Shown piece after piece: positions 8,091-16,576 of a DNA stretch of 32,579 nucleotides. Each line of letters opens with the position of its first letter. Positions within the stretch are counted from its first letter, which is position 1. Below the pieces are notes generated by a model that saw only the letters and a list, made by a program, of their open reading frames with translations, did not search any database and was not told where the DNA came from. The stretch lies in NCBI GenBank assembly GCA_025353015.1, contig JANXRM010000474.1, positions 1-32,579 on the forward strand, given 5' to 3'. Source of the stretch: Hyphomicrobiales bacterium. Lineage in GTDB: Bacteria > Pseudomonadota > Alphaproteobacteria > Rhizobiales > Hyphomicrobiaceae. Made by a program: the position numbers and the translations under genes.

Positions 8091-9335
8091 ATGCCGGAGA
8101 AACGTGTGCGCCCGCATGATAGCCGCGAAACCGCCGTCGCCGGCGAGGTGCGAAGCGGCATCCCGAAACGGGCGATCATCCTACTGTCGACCGCGGCCTT
8201 TTCCAGCTCGATCAATATCCGCGCCTGCGACCCGCTGCTGCCGCAGATCGCGCAGAGCTTTTCCGTCAGCGTTGGCTCGGCATCCCTGATCATCACGACG
8301 TTCGCCGTCGGCTATGGCCTGACGCAATTGCTGTTCGGGCCCGTCGGCGACCGTTACGGCAAATATCTGGTCGTCGCGGTGACGACGATACTCGCCGGCA
8401 TCGCCACGGCGTTCAGCGCGTTCATGCCGACGCTGGCCGCATTGACCGGCGCGCGCTTCATGGCCGGCGCCTTTGCCGCTGCCGCCATACCGCTCGCGTT
8501 TGCCTGGATCGGCGACGCCGTGCCCTTCGAGCGGCGGCAGGCGGTACTCGCCCGCTTTTTGTCGGCGCAGATGTCTGGGATCGTGCTCGGCCAGGCCTTC
8601 GGTGGCCTCATCGGCGACCGGTACGGTTGGCCGCGCGTGTTCCTGATCGTCGGCGCCGTACACTGTGTGGCAGGCCTCGCGATGCTCTGGGAACTGCGCA
8701 CAAATCCCGGCGCGCAGCCGCCGGGCGCGACCTCGACACTCCGTCTCGAAACAGTGGTTACGGGAACGCTGGCGATTGCGCGGCGACCATGGGTGCGCGT
8801 GCTGCTGATCGCGGTGTTTGTCGAAGCCTTCGCCATGTACGGCGCTTTTGCCTATATCGGCGCCGATTTGCACACCAGGTTCGGCCTGAGTTTCACATCA
8901 GTCGGGCTGGTCATGTGCACCTACGGCACCGGTGCGATCGCCTATTCCTTGAGTGCACGGCATCTCATCGGCCGGCTTGGCGAGCGCGGGCTGATCATTG
9001 GCGGCGGCGGGTTGTTGGCGCTGGCGTATCTCTGCCTCGCCGCTGTGCCCGGTGTCGCCTTCGTGCCGCCCATCATGATGCTGCTGGGCCTCGGCTTCTA
9101 CATGATCCACAACACCTTGCAGACCAACGCCACGCAGATGGCCCCGGAAGCGCGCGGCCTCAGCGTCTCGATCTTTGCGTTCGCGCTGTTTATGGGCCAG
9201 TCGATGGGCGTAGCCATGGCCGCCCCTATGATGGACCGGTTCGGCGCCCGCCCAATCTATGTGATCTCAGCCGTTCTGCTGCCGCTGCTGGCCCTCTGGT
9301 TACGGTCGCGATTGAGCGTTCGGCCGACGGGCTGA
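8091..9335 (+). CDS. MFS transporter, paralogue B
   Basis: This 414-aa protein is an inner-membrane MFS transporter of about 12 membrane segments. A cytoplasmic tail of about 25 residues precedes TM1, the loop 2-3 motif reads GPVGDRYGKY, and the C-terminal half carries GFYMIHNTLQTNATQMAPEARG, shared with paralogue A at 2461. The start is uncertain: the ATG at 8091 has no clear ribosome site, while a GTG at 8106 has GGAG six bases upstream and would shorten the tail by five residues. The gap after the CoA-transferase is 43 bases, so co-transcription is likely. The end converges on the monooxygenase gene. The substrate is unknown. Confidence 0.93.
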   Translation: MPEKRVRPHDSRETAVAGEVRSGIPKRAIILLSTAAFSSSINIRACDPLLPQIAQSFSVSVGSASLIITTFAVGYGLTQLLFGPVGDRYGKYLVVAVTTILAGIATAFSAFMPTLAALTGARFMAGAFAAAAIPLAFAWIGDAVPFERRQAVLARFLSAQMSGIVLGQAFGGLIGDRYGWPRVFLIVGAVHCVAGLAMLWELRTNPGAQPPGATSTLRLETVVTGTLAIARRPWVRVLLIAVFVEAFAMYGAFAYIGADLHTRFGLSFTSVGLVMCTYGTGAIAYSLSARHLIGRLGERGLIIGGGGLLALAYLCLAAVPGVAFVPPIMMLLGLGFYMIHNTLQTNATQMAPEARGLSVSIFAFALFMGQSMGVAMAAPMMDRFGARPIYVISAVLLPLLALWLRSRLSVRPTG

Positions 9336-9357
9336 GGGGGCTTACGGCTCTTCCGTC

Positions 9358-10743
9358 CTACTCTGCCGCCTGCCGGACGGGTGTCGCACGCGGCGGTAGC
9401 TTGTTTTCAGCGGCGATGCCGATATCGATGGCCGGCTGTCCGCTGCGGTTGTGCGCCTCGCGCATACTGCGGCGAAGATCCGCGAAATAGGGCAGATGCT
9501 CGACCTCGATGTTGTGCCGCGGCGTATCCTTGAAGTGTTTCCGAACCAAGGCTTTGCGTGCCTCGATCTCCATCTGCATCTCTTGTTTCGACGGCAACTT
9601 GGCGCGGCCAAGCTCAAACTCGCGAATCCAGCGGATCTGCGCCTCGCAGATCCAGTTCAGCGCCGTATCCGAATTGAAGAAGGCCAGGAAATAAAGACCA
9701 GACCAGTCCGGGGGGACGATGCGCATGTAAAGATCGAGGCCGTTGTCCTTCGGCTCGATCACGGCCTTGTCCATAAAATCGATGTCGATGAGATAGCCAG
9801 TGGCGGCGATCAGGGTATCGAACTCTTCCGTGCTTCCGTCGTTGAACGTGATGTTGCGGCCGTCGATCTTGTCGATGCCCTGACGGACCAGAACGCGTTT
9901 GTAGTGGATATGATTGACGATGTTGGCGTTCGACGTCGCATGCACCTTTTTCGCGGTCGGCGGGAAGCCAAGTTTCCCCATGTCCCCCTGGATGACATAG
10001 ACCAGTGACTTGAGCACTTTTGTGCGCAGCCAAGTCGGGACCCACGGCTTATAGAACGGCTTGATCGTGTCCCAGAACGGCCGGCCGAAGGCAAGTTTCG
10101 GGATGATCAGGGCGTTGGAGCGCGCGACCAGAACGGTGCGGGCCGACGTCATCGCAAGGTCGCTCGCGATATCGAGCGCGCTATTGCCGACGCCGACAAC
10201 ACAGACCTTCTTGCCAACGTAGGGCGCAGGCTCCCGGTAATAGTGCGAGTGCAGATACTCGCCTTTGAAACCGTCGCGGAAGGCGGGCACCTCGAGCGGG
10301 TTCGTCAAATGCCCGGTCGCGACGATGATCGTATCGTGCTCTGTAATGTCACCGGCAGCTGTTTCCACCTGCCAACGCGGCTTTTCCGCCGTGTAGCCGG
10401 CAGCGGGCACGACCTTCGTCACTTTCGTATTGAAGCGAATGCGCGGCGTGACATCGAAATGGTCGGCATAGTCCTTCAGGTACTTGGCCATGTCCCAGTG
10501 CGACGGGAACGGCGGCACGGACTGGTCGAAGCGCAAATCCGAAAAATTCGTCAGGTTCTTGGCCGTATTGATGTGCAACGTCCGGTAGGCGGACGAGCGG
10601 CCATTGTCGTTCTGATAGACCCACATGCCACCAACATTGCTACCGATCTCATAGACGGTAACCTCGGCCCCGGTCTCCAACATGTGCTTGGCGCCGCAAA
10701 TTCCTGCCGCGCCTGCCCCAATGATGCCGATGGATTTTTGCAC
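9358..10743 (-). CDS. Flavin-containing monooxygenase (FMO / NAD(P)-binding)
   Basis: The 461-aa protein is a class B flavoprotein monooxygenase. It has an FAD dinucleotide-binding motif at residues 9-14 (GAGAAG), the FMO fingerprint FKGEYLHSHYY at 159-169 (F-x-G-x3-H-x3-Y, so FMO rather than Baeyer-Villiger type), a NADPH-binding GVGNSA near 184, and an ATGYLID C-terminal ATG motif. Such enzymes use NADPH and O2 to oxygenate soft nucleophiles (N or S) or ketones. The start is a GTG with only a weak upstream site. It is divergent from a small exported protein and convergent with MFS paralogue B, so it is probably monocistronic. The substrate is unknown. Confidence 0.93.
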   Translation of the reverse strand: MQKSIGIIGAGAAGICGAKHMLETGAEVTVYEIGSNVGGMWVYQNDNGRSSAYRTLHINTAKNLTNFSDLRFDQSVPPFPSHWDMAKYLKDYADHFDVTPRIRFNTKVTKVVPAAGYTAEKPRWQVETAAGDITEHDTIIVATGHLTNPLEVPAFRDGFKGEYLHSHYYREPAPYVGKKVCVVGVGNSALDIASDLAMTSARTVLVARSNALIIPKLAFGRPFWDTIKPFYKPWVPTWLRTKVLKSLVYVIQGDMGKLGFPPTAKKVHATSNANIVNHIHYKRVLVRQGIDKIDGRNITFNDGSTEEFDTLIAATGYLIDIDFMDKAVIEPKDNGLDLYMRIVPPDWSGLYFLAFFNSDTALNWICEAQIRWIREFELGRAKLPSKQEMQMEIEARKALVRKHFKDTPRHNIEVEHLPYFADLRRSMREAHNRSGQPAIDIGIAAENKLPPRATPVRQAAE

Positions 10744-10944
10744 TGTCTTGACCCGCGAATTGTCGATTTTTTGGCAAACTAATGCGGCCGGGCGTCCATG
10801 TCACCCGCCTTGCAGCGAGATGGTTGCACTGCACTGGCGATCGGTTGTGCGGTGCGGGATAACCCCCTTGTGGATGGGGGGCATTGTCCGCGAGGCTCAC
10901 AGGACGGCACTGCTTCGGGGGAAGCTTGGTGCCGGGAGGTGCAA

Positions 10945-11349
10945 ATGCGCGACCGCTGGATCGGTGCCAGTCTAAGTTTTATCGGGGGAGTCCTGGCGAT
11001 TGGCTTGAACGCCTCAGTTCAGGCCGGGCCCCTCGCTGCGCACGGCTCGGTACAATCAGGCACGGCGCAAGCCGAAGCTTTGGGCGTCGAAACTGAGCGG
11101 ATTGAAACCGTGCGCATTGAAAAGGTTCGGGACGATACCACCCGGCGCGGTCGGTGCCGCCAAGCGAAAGGTGTGGGATCGGCGCCAACAGAGCGCCTTG
11201 CCAAGCTGCAGGCTTGGGAGCGTGTCGCGCAGGCGACGGGTAACTGGCCAGTCCCGGCCGATACGTTCAGCAACGAGCGTTACCAATGCCGGAAAGCCGG
11301 CGTGACGTGGGAATGTCGAAGCTTGATCGAAATATGTAAACCGGCCTGA
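10945..11349 (+). CDS. Small exported protein of unknown function with four cysteines
   Basis: I do not recognise this family. The ORF track starts at 10798, but an ATG at 10945 directly behind GGGAGGT gives a 134-aa product with a clean Sec-type signal peptide (MRDRWIG, a hydrophobic core, then NASVQAG). The mature part holds a charged stretch with repeated ETERIETVRIEKVR wording and a C-terminal cysteine motif, YQC...WEC...EICKPA, plus one earlier Cys. Four cysteines in an exported protein suggest two disulfide bonds in the periplasm. It is divergent from the monooxygenase and followed after about 200 bases by another unknown gene. The strong ribosome site and signal peptide argue that it is real. 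Confidence 0.7.
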   Translation: MRDRWIGASLSFIGGVLAIGLNASVQAGPLAAHGSVQSGTAQAEALGVETERIETVRIEKVRDDTTRRGRCRQAKGVGSAPTERLAKLQAWERVAQATGNWPVPADTFSNERYQCRKAGVTWECRSLIEICKPA

Positions 11350-11542
11350 CGAGCCGATCGACTGGGAATGGATGGCAATTGCAAGTTGAGTATAAATTGA
11401 ATGCCGTCTGCAACAATCGGTTGAGCTTTGCCGCATACACTGTTGACTGCTGCCGAGGTACTGGGTTAACGACGGTAGCGGCAAAAAAACGGACTTCACC
11501 GACACGAATTTCACCGGATTGGTGCGCGTTCAGCAGCAAGGG

Positions 11543-11562
11543 CAACACATCTGGATGTGTTG
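11543..11562. promoter_or_regulatory. Perfect 9-bp inverted repeat at the start of the next gene
   Basis: CAACACATC and GATGTGTTG form a perfect inverted repeat with a 2-base centre, lying across the GTG candidate start and just upstream of the ATG candidate start of the 160-aa gene. It could be an operator or an mRNA hairpin limiting translation. It is not followed by a T-run. The surrounding gap (11350-11556) is less GC-rich than the coding sequence and otherwise holds nothing I can assign. Confidence 0.35.
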
Positions 11563-11571
11563 AAAATACCG

Positions 11572-12039
11572 ATGCTCGCAATCGATAGCCGTCAGTTTTT
11601 CTCGCATGTCGAGCAGGTTGTGTCCGCATGCCCGCGGGCTGAGCTTGTTCGTGGGATCGCCAGCATGCGTATCCCGGCGCCACGACCCCAAAGTGAGAAC
11701 TGCCAGCAAGGCTTCGACATTTGCGTCACCTTCGATGACCGGAAGTGCCGCTTGCGCTTCGACCGCTGGTCACTAGATTTTGCGCGCAACGACCACAGGG
11801 CGATGGAGCTCTTTGAGCAAGCCATGCATGGCGACGTTCGGCTGCGCGTCGATACGATCGGCGGCGAGCCGTGGCACTGGACGCTGGAACGGCACACCAG
11901 CGACAAGGGCTGGGTCGCCGAGCAGTCCATGGGCGTGCTCAACCTGCGCTTCTGGGGACAAAGGGGCGTGACCTACCTGTGCAACGATTTCGGCTTCCAG
12001 GCGTGGACGCCATTAGCCAATCGCGCCAACGCGGCCTGA
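11572..12039 (+). CDS. Hypothetical protein, 155 aa
   Basis: I do not recognise this protein. Two starts are possible, a GTG at 11557 and the ATG used here at 11572, and neither has a clear ribosome site. The product is acidic-basic mixed and rich in Trp and Arg, with no signal peptide or membrane segment and three cysteines. Its composition (RLRFDRWSLDF, GEPWHWTLERH, LNLRFWG) suggests a compact soluble beta-rich fold. No catalytic motif is visible. It is convergent with the DUF817 gene 46 bases away. The length and stable codon use across the frame favour a real gene, but a shadow cannot be fully excluded. Confidence 0.55.
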   Translation: MLAIDSRQFFSHVEQVVSACPRAELVRGIASMRIPAPRPQSENCQQGFDICVTFDDRKCRLRFDRWSLDFARNDHRAMELFEQAMHGDVRLRVDTIGGEPWHWTLERHTSDKGWVAEQSMGVLNLRFWGQRGVTYLCNDFGFQAWTPLANRANAA

Positions 12040-12054
12040 TCCTCTGAGGCCTCG

Positions 12055-12072
12055 AGCCGAACTGTATCGGCT
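12055..12072. terminator. Hairpin between convergent genes
   Basis: A 6-bp inverted repeat, AGCCGA and TCGGCT with a 6-base loop, lies in the 46-base gap between the convergent 155-aa and DUF817 genes. No T-run is present, so termination is suggested by position only. Confidence 0.3.
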
Positions 12073-12085
12073 GTGACTGCCATGC

Positions 12086-13024
12086 CTATTCCGCTGGGCT
12101 CACTTCCGATTGCCCGGGGGTCCGTTCGTCCGTTTCGACAGGCAGTCGTTTGATGCCGCTGACGGCCGCGACCAGCGTATAGCTCAAGATCATCAGCAGG
12201 AACCATGCCCCAAGCTTGCCGAATGAGACGAGCGTCCAGCCGTGTTTCTGATGTGGATAAATCCAAGCGGCCGTGAATGTACCGATGTTCTCCGCAACCC
12301 AAATGAATAGCGCCGTCAACAGCGCCGCCAGCAGCATCGGCATAGGACGATGCACATGCCAGATTTTATAATGAATGATGCACGGTCCAAGCAGAACGGC
12401 AGCGGCTGCAAACAGGATCGGTCGAATATCGGTAATGTAATGGTGCGAGAAAAAATTCACGTAGATGGCAAGTGAAAGCGCGCCAAGAGCCCACAGCGGC
12501 GGATGCCGGGTAAACCGGAAATCGAAGAGCCGCCAGCAGCGCGCCATGAACGAGCCGATCGCGGCATACATGAAGCCGGTGAACAGCGGCACGCCGCCGA
12601 TCCGCAGCAGACTCGGTTCCGGGTAAATCCAGGACCCGGCCGAAGTCTTGAAGATCTCCATCGCAGTGCCGACGATGTGAAACAGCAGGATGACGCGCGC
12701 CTCCTCCCATGTCTCAAGTTTGAACGCCAGCATCAGCGCCTGGATCAGAACCGCGGCAATAACCAGGAAATCGTAGCGGGCAAACCACGCGCCTTTCGGG
12801 TACCAGAGATATGTCCCCATGATGAGCCCCAGCATGAGGGCTGCGAACAGGCACGCCCAGGCCTGCTTCACGCCGAAGCGTGCGAATTCGTAGAGAACGT
12901 GCGTAGCCCGCCGTTGGGTAGCCCAGGTCCCGAGCCGGGCTTCACGGGCGATGAATCGGGCAAGGAATGGCCAATTGCGCGCGGCCGAGGCCGCCTCAGG
13001 TCGTACGTCCAGGACGTCACCCAT
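12086..13024 (-). CDS. DUF817 family integral membrane protein
   Basis: The 312-aa protein matches the DUF817 family (relatives include Bacillus YoaT), polytopic inner-membrane proteins without a known function. After a cytoplasmic N-terminus of about 45 residues there are roughly eight hydrophobic segments. Conserved-looking polar positions lie at segment ends: FKLETWEEARVI, FHIVGTAMEIFKT with Glu in the helix, GSWIYPEP, FFSHHYITDIRP, and a second WIYPHQ after AENIGTFTAAW. Repeated W-I-Y-P motifs and buried His and Glu could bind a ligand or metal, which is inference. The gene is divergent from the DUF1552 operon across a 340-base gap. Confidence 0.85.
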   Translation of the reverse strand: MGDVLDVRPEAASAARNWPFLARFIAREARLGTWATQRRATHVLYEFARFGVKQAWACLFAALMLGLIMGTYLWYPKGAWFARYDFLVIAAVLIQALMLAFKLETWEEARVILLFHIVGTAMEIFKTSAGSWIYPEPSLLRIGGVPLFTGFMYAAIGSFMARCWRLFDFRFTRHPPLWALGALSLAIYVNFFSHHYITDIRPILFAAAAVLLGPCIIHYKIWHVHRPMPMLLAALLTALFIWVAENIGTFTAAWIYPHQKHGWTLVSFGKLGAWFLLMILSYTLVAAVSGIKRLPVETDERTPGQSEVSPAE

Positions 13025-13364
13025 GCCCCGATGTCCCCCTCACAAGCCGAGCCGCGAACGTCTTCGGGCCTGCCGCCGTCACCGCCCGCATCGTGACCGG
13101 AGCGGCATCTTTACCGGCGGTTTACCAATTTTAACAAGAATGAAAACACCAGGATTAAGTCGGCGCGGCGGTGACTGCGGTTCGGGTTGGTGAAATGGCC
13201 ACAAAGCCGGCTCGTGACCGCCTGCATTGCGCCCATTTGACGTGATTTCTGGTGGCATGAAACCGTGGCCGGGCTGTTCAGGCTTGGATCGATGGGACTG
13301 CCGGTTGCGCCGCGTTGGTCAAAGCGCGGTGTCGAGGGCGTGGTGTTCAGGAGTTGCGTGTCCG
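13025..13364. other. Intergenic region between divergent DUF817 and DUF1552 genes
   Basis: This 340-base gap contains no gene I can support. It holds an AT-rich patch at about 13120-13160 (TTTACCAATTTTAACAAG) that stands out from the GC-rich surroundings and is the likeliest promoter zone for one or both divergent genes. A TTGACG lies at 13237 but lacks a good -10 partner at normal spacing. The ORF track reads through the right part in the DUF1552 frame, but without start support. Confidence 0.5.
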
Positions 13365-14801
13365 ATGGGTCGTCCCAGTGAGTTATTGTCGCGCCGCGAC
13401 TTGATCAAGACGTATGGCCTTTCCGCTTTGCTGCTGCATCCGGTACTGCGCAGCATGGCGTACGCCGCGGAAACGCCGCTCGCGACCGCACCGCGCTACG
13501 TCATGTTCTTCAAAGGCGGCTCGTTCTATCCGAGCAAGACCAATCCGAGTTCGCTGACCAATCTCGCGGGCACACCGATTGCGCCGCTACAGTCGCACGC
13601 GTCCGACCTGATCCTGTTCAAGGGCATGAATATCCACGGCGGCAGCCCGAAGGCCGATGGCTACCAGGAGGAGCATGCCGCCGGCGTCTATGGCTGCACC
13701 ACAGGCAATCGCTACAAGTATTCCAAGAACGACGCCTACTACGCTTACACGGACAACGAATCGATCGATATCCGTATTGCCAACCACTACAAATCCCGCG
13801 CCGACCTGAAGGACGTGCCGATTGCCAGCCTCCACGTCGGTGGTGGCGCCCATTCCGATGCCGACAACGTCGGTGTCGGCAACCGCTATATCTCGTTCCG
13901 CAACCGCATGGCCGGCGATACGCGTTACGGCAACGCCATCGAGCCGATGCAGGACGCAGGACAGGTATTTGACACGCTGATGCGCGCCGCCAGTACATCG
14001 TGCGGTGTCGCCTCGAATCAGCCGAGCGGCGACAAGGTTAAGATGGGCGCAGCGCTGACCAATCGAACCAGCGTGATCGATTCCATGCTGTCGGATCTTG
14101 ACGATGCCAAGCGGCGCTTCGGCATGGACAGCGAGCACGCACGCAAGCTCGATGGCCTCAAGGAAAATTGGAGCCAGACGCAGAAATCCGCGCAAAAGCG
14201 GGTGGAGGCGCCGCAAAGCAGCGCCAGCGCCAAAGGCCGCCAGTGCGCAGCCCCAAGCCGGCCGACTGCCAACGGCGCCAACAAGAAGAATCTCGACGAC
14301 CTGTCACCGGTGCACGACCAGATGATCAGTCTGATCAAATTTGCGTTCGAAACCGATTTGACGCGCGTGGCCGCCTTCACGCTCTCGGGGGCCTCCAGCG
14401 GCCAGATCTGGCCGAGCAAGGGCATCCACAAGGCGCATCACACGCTCGAGCACAACGGCGACGTCGACAGCCTCGTCAAAATCGACACGTACTATTCCGA
14501 AAAGTTCGCGGGTCTGCTGACCGCGTTGAAGTCCATCGACGACGGCGGCGGCAAGACGGCCTTGCACAACAGCTCGGTATTTCTCGGCATGGAATGCTGG
14601 AGCAACAGCTCCAGCGGCCATTACCTGACTAACATCCCGTTCATCCTGGCGGGCCAAGGCGGCGGCCGCTTCAAGACTGGCCAGATCGTGGATGCCAAGG
14701 GCCGCAATAACAACGACGTGCACATCTCCTGCCTCAACGCAGCCGGTGTCGAAACGAACACATTCGGCCTTGCCAGCCTCTGCAAAGGCCCGATTGTTTG
14801 A
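13365..14801 (+). CDS. DUF1552 family protein, Tat-exported
   Basis: The 478-aa protein matches DUF1552, a family abundant in Planctomycetes, Verrucomicrobia and Myxobacteria and distantly related to DUF1501/alkaline-phosphatase-like folds. It begins with a twin-arginine signal (LSRRDLIKTYG, a hydrophobic core, then AYAAETP), so it should fold in the cytoplasm and be exported by Tat. Family blocks are PRYVMFFKGGSFYP near residue 45, QEEHAAGVYGCTTG near 105, the SPVHDQMISLIKFAFETDLTRV segment near 315, and C-terminal ECWSNSSSGHYLTNIPFILAG and NDVHISCLNAAGV. An AGGAG lies 11 bases before the ATG. The partner DUF1592/DUF1588 gene starts 43 bases downstream, so the two form one unit. The function is unknown. 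Confidence 0.9.
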   Translation: MGRPSELLSRRDLIKTYGLSALLLHPVLRSMAYAAETPLATAPRYVMFFKGGSFYPSKTNPSSLTNLAGTPIAPLQSHASDLILFKGMNIHGGSPKADGYQEEHAAGVYGCTTGNRYKYSKNDAYYAYTDNESIDIRIANHYKSRADLKDVPIASLHVGGGAHSDADNVGVGNRYISFRNRMAGDTRYGNAIEPMQDAGQVFDTLMRAASTSCGVASNQPSGDKVKMGAALTNRTSVIDSMLSDLDDAKRRFGMDSEHARKLDGLKENWSQTQKSAQKRVEAPQSSASAKGRQCAAPSRPTANGANKKNLDDLSPVHDQMISLIKFAFETDLTRVAAFTLSGASSGQIWPSKGIHKAHHTLEHNGDVDSLVKIDTYYSEKFAGLLTALKSIDDGGGKTALHNSSVFLGMECWSNSSSGHYLTNIPFILAGQGGGRFKTGQIVDAKGRNNNDVHISCLNAAGVETNTFGLASLCKGPIV

Positions 14802-14844
14802 AGGTGATTGTTTGCGGCGATCATTCGAGGGTGTGGTGACGACG

Positions 14845-16533
14845 ATGCGCCCAAAGCTGATCCATAAATGCTGGTTCCAGGCGACCGCTTCAGCGATGGC
14901 AATGGCCATTGGCTTGGGATTGGCCGTCGGTGCAGGCGGGGCGGGAGGAATAGCCGCTGGCGCCGCCGAGCCGGACGTCAATGCCGTCGCGCGCAAGTAT
15001 TTTCCCAGCGACGACGCCGACGTCGCGCCGAAGCGCATTTTCCGGCTGACGCGCGATCAGATCGATATCACGGTGGCGTTTCTGCTGCCGGGCTTTTACA
15101 CGAAATCCGTCAAGGAGGTGATGGCGCGCGATCCCCTGCAGACGAACTACGAATACGCGGAATTACTGAGCTTCAATGCCGCCAACATCGGCCCGCTCTC
15201 AGGCTGGATCAAGGCCATCGCAGAGCGCGTCCGCGCCAAACCGGCAGGCGTGATCGATTGCGGCACTGCGAACGATCCCGAATGCCTGAAGGACAAGGCG
15301 CGAGCGTTCATTCTCAAGGCTATGCGCGGCGATCTCAGGGGCGCCAAGGTCGACGAGATGGCGACTGCCTACGCCAGCGGCGTCACAAGTGCCGGCCACG
15401 CCCAGGCAACGGCCGATCTCGTGGAACGCGTGCTCGCATCGCCCTATTTTCTGTTCCGCAAGGAGCAGGTGGATGTGCGCCGCGGCCGTCCCGTACCCGG
15501 TCAGGATCTGGAAGCACTGACGTATATCTTCGCCGATAGTCCGCCTGAGAAGCTGAAGTTCGATTCCAACAACGCCCTCGCCTACCTTCAAACACCCGCC
15601 GATGCCGCACGCACGGTCCAGGAGATCGTCGCCTCGAAGGATGCCCGCGAGAAGCTGGTTCGCTTCTTCAAGGCTTGGCTCGAAATCAAGGAGCCGAACG
15701 AGTTCACGATCTCGCAGAAGGCATTTCCGGCCTTCGATGCCAAGCTGACAGCCGCGATGCTCGACGAGACCGATCGGTTTCTCCGGGCGCAGTTGGCCAA
15801 ACCCGTGCCAAAGCTGACCGACATCACGCAATCGAGCCAGTCATTCGTATCGAAAACGCTGGAACCAATCTACGGGTCGACCAAGGCGGCCGATGCGGCA
15901 GGCACCAAGCCGGTCCAGCTTGATCCGAGCCAACGCTACGGCATCTTCTCGCAGCCGGCGCTGATCGCCTCGCATTCCGGCCCGACGGATACGCGGCCGA
16001 TCAAGCGCGGCGTGTTCTGGGTACGCAAAGTCATGTGCATGGAGATGGAGCCGCCACCGCAAGGGCTCGACATCACGATCTACAACGAAAGCAAGGCTGT
16101 CACGGAACGCCAGAAGATCGAAGACGCGACCGGGGGCAAGGCCTGTATCGGCTGCCACAAGATCATCGATCCCTTCGCCTTCTTCCAGGAAAGCTATGAC
16201 GCGCTCGGCCGGTGGCGGACGACCGACAACGGCGCGCCGGTCGACAGCAGCATGGAGATCGATTTTCTCGACGAGCCGCCCGCGAAAACCACAACACCGG
16301 TCGAAGCGCTGAAGGTGTTGACCAATTCCGCGATGTTCAAGCAGTGTTTCGCGCGCCAGATGTTCCGCTTCTACATGGGGCGCAACGAGGAGCCGGCCGA
16401 CGATCCGCTGCTTCGGCGCATGTTCATCACGTTTGCCGAGAACAACAGCCAGGACATCATGTCGTTGATTGCAGTGATGGCCGATCGCGTCCGCCGCGGC
16501 CCAAAGAGCGACGATAGACCGCCGGTTCAGTAA
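14845..16533 (+). CDS. Exported DUF1587/DUF1595/DUF1592/DUF1588/DUF1585 protein with one c-type heme motif
   Basis: The 562-aa protein has a Sec signal (MRPKLIHKCW, a hydrophobic Ala/Gly core, then AAGAAEP). The domain order follows the planctomycete pattern: RIFRLTRDQIDITVAFLLPG (DUF1587-like), a DUF1595 part, ERVLASPYFLFRKEQ opening DUF1592 near residue 200, RYGIFSQPALIASHSGPTDT (DUF1588), and MFKQCFARQMFRFYMGRNE (DUF1585). CIGCH at residues 434-438, followed by DPFAFFQESYDALGRWR, is the DUF1588 CxxCH motif and predicts covalent heme c. The N-terminal cytochrome (PSCyt1) domain of many relatives is absent. GTG codons at 14833 and 14836 are alternative starts. It is predicted to be periplasmic and redox-active, with an unknown substrate. 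Confidence 0.9.
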   Translation: MRPKLIHKCWFQATASAMAMAIGLGLAVGAGGAGGIAAGAAEPDVNAVARKYFPSDDADVAPKRIFRLTRDQIDITVAFLLPGFYTKSVKEVMARDPLQTNYEYAELLSFNAANIGPLSGWIKAIAERVRAKPAGVIDCGTANDPECLKDKARAFILKAMRGDLRGAKVDEMATAYASGVTSAGHAQATADLVERVLASPYFLFRKEQVDVRRGRPVPGQDLEALTYIFADSPPEKLKFDSNNALAYLQTPADAARTVQEIVASKDAREKLVRFFKAWLEIKEPNEFTISQKAFPAFDAKLTAAMLDETDRFLRAQLAKPVPKLTDITQSSQSFVSKTLEPIYGSTKAADAAGTKPVQLDPSQRYGIFSQPALIASHSGPTDTRPIKRGVFWVRKVMCMEMEPPPQGLDITIYNESKAVTERQKIEDATGGKACIGCHKIIDPFAFFQESYDALGRWRTTDNGAPVDSSMEIDFLDEPPAKTTTPVEALKVLTNSAMFKQCFARQMFRFYMGRNEEPADDPLLRRMFITFAENNSQDIMSLIAVMADRVRRGPKSDDRPPVQ

Positions 16534-16541
16534 CCAGCGGC

Positions 16542-16560
16542 TTGGCGATTAGGTCGCCAA
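16542..16560. terminator. Hairpin between convergent DUF1592 and phosphatase genes
   Basis: TTGGCGA and TCGCCAA form a perfect 7-bp stem with a 5-base loop in the 43-base gap between two convergent genes. No T-run flanks it. Its position favours a shared transcription end signal, but the missing U-tract keeps confidence low. Confidence 0.4.
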
Positions 16561-16576
16561 ATAGGTGGCCCCGCCC

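Noticed and set aside
10863-10880. CCCCC/GGGGG inverted repeat as a terminator
   Set aside because: Only five base pairs, no T-run, and it lies upstream of a gene in a divergent promoter gap.
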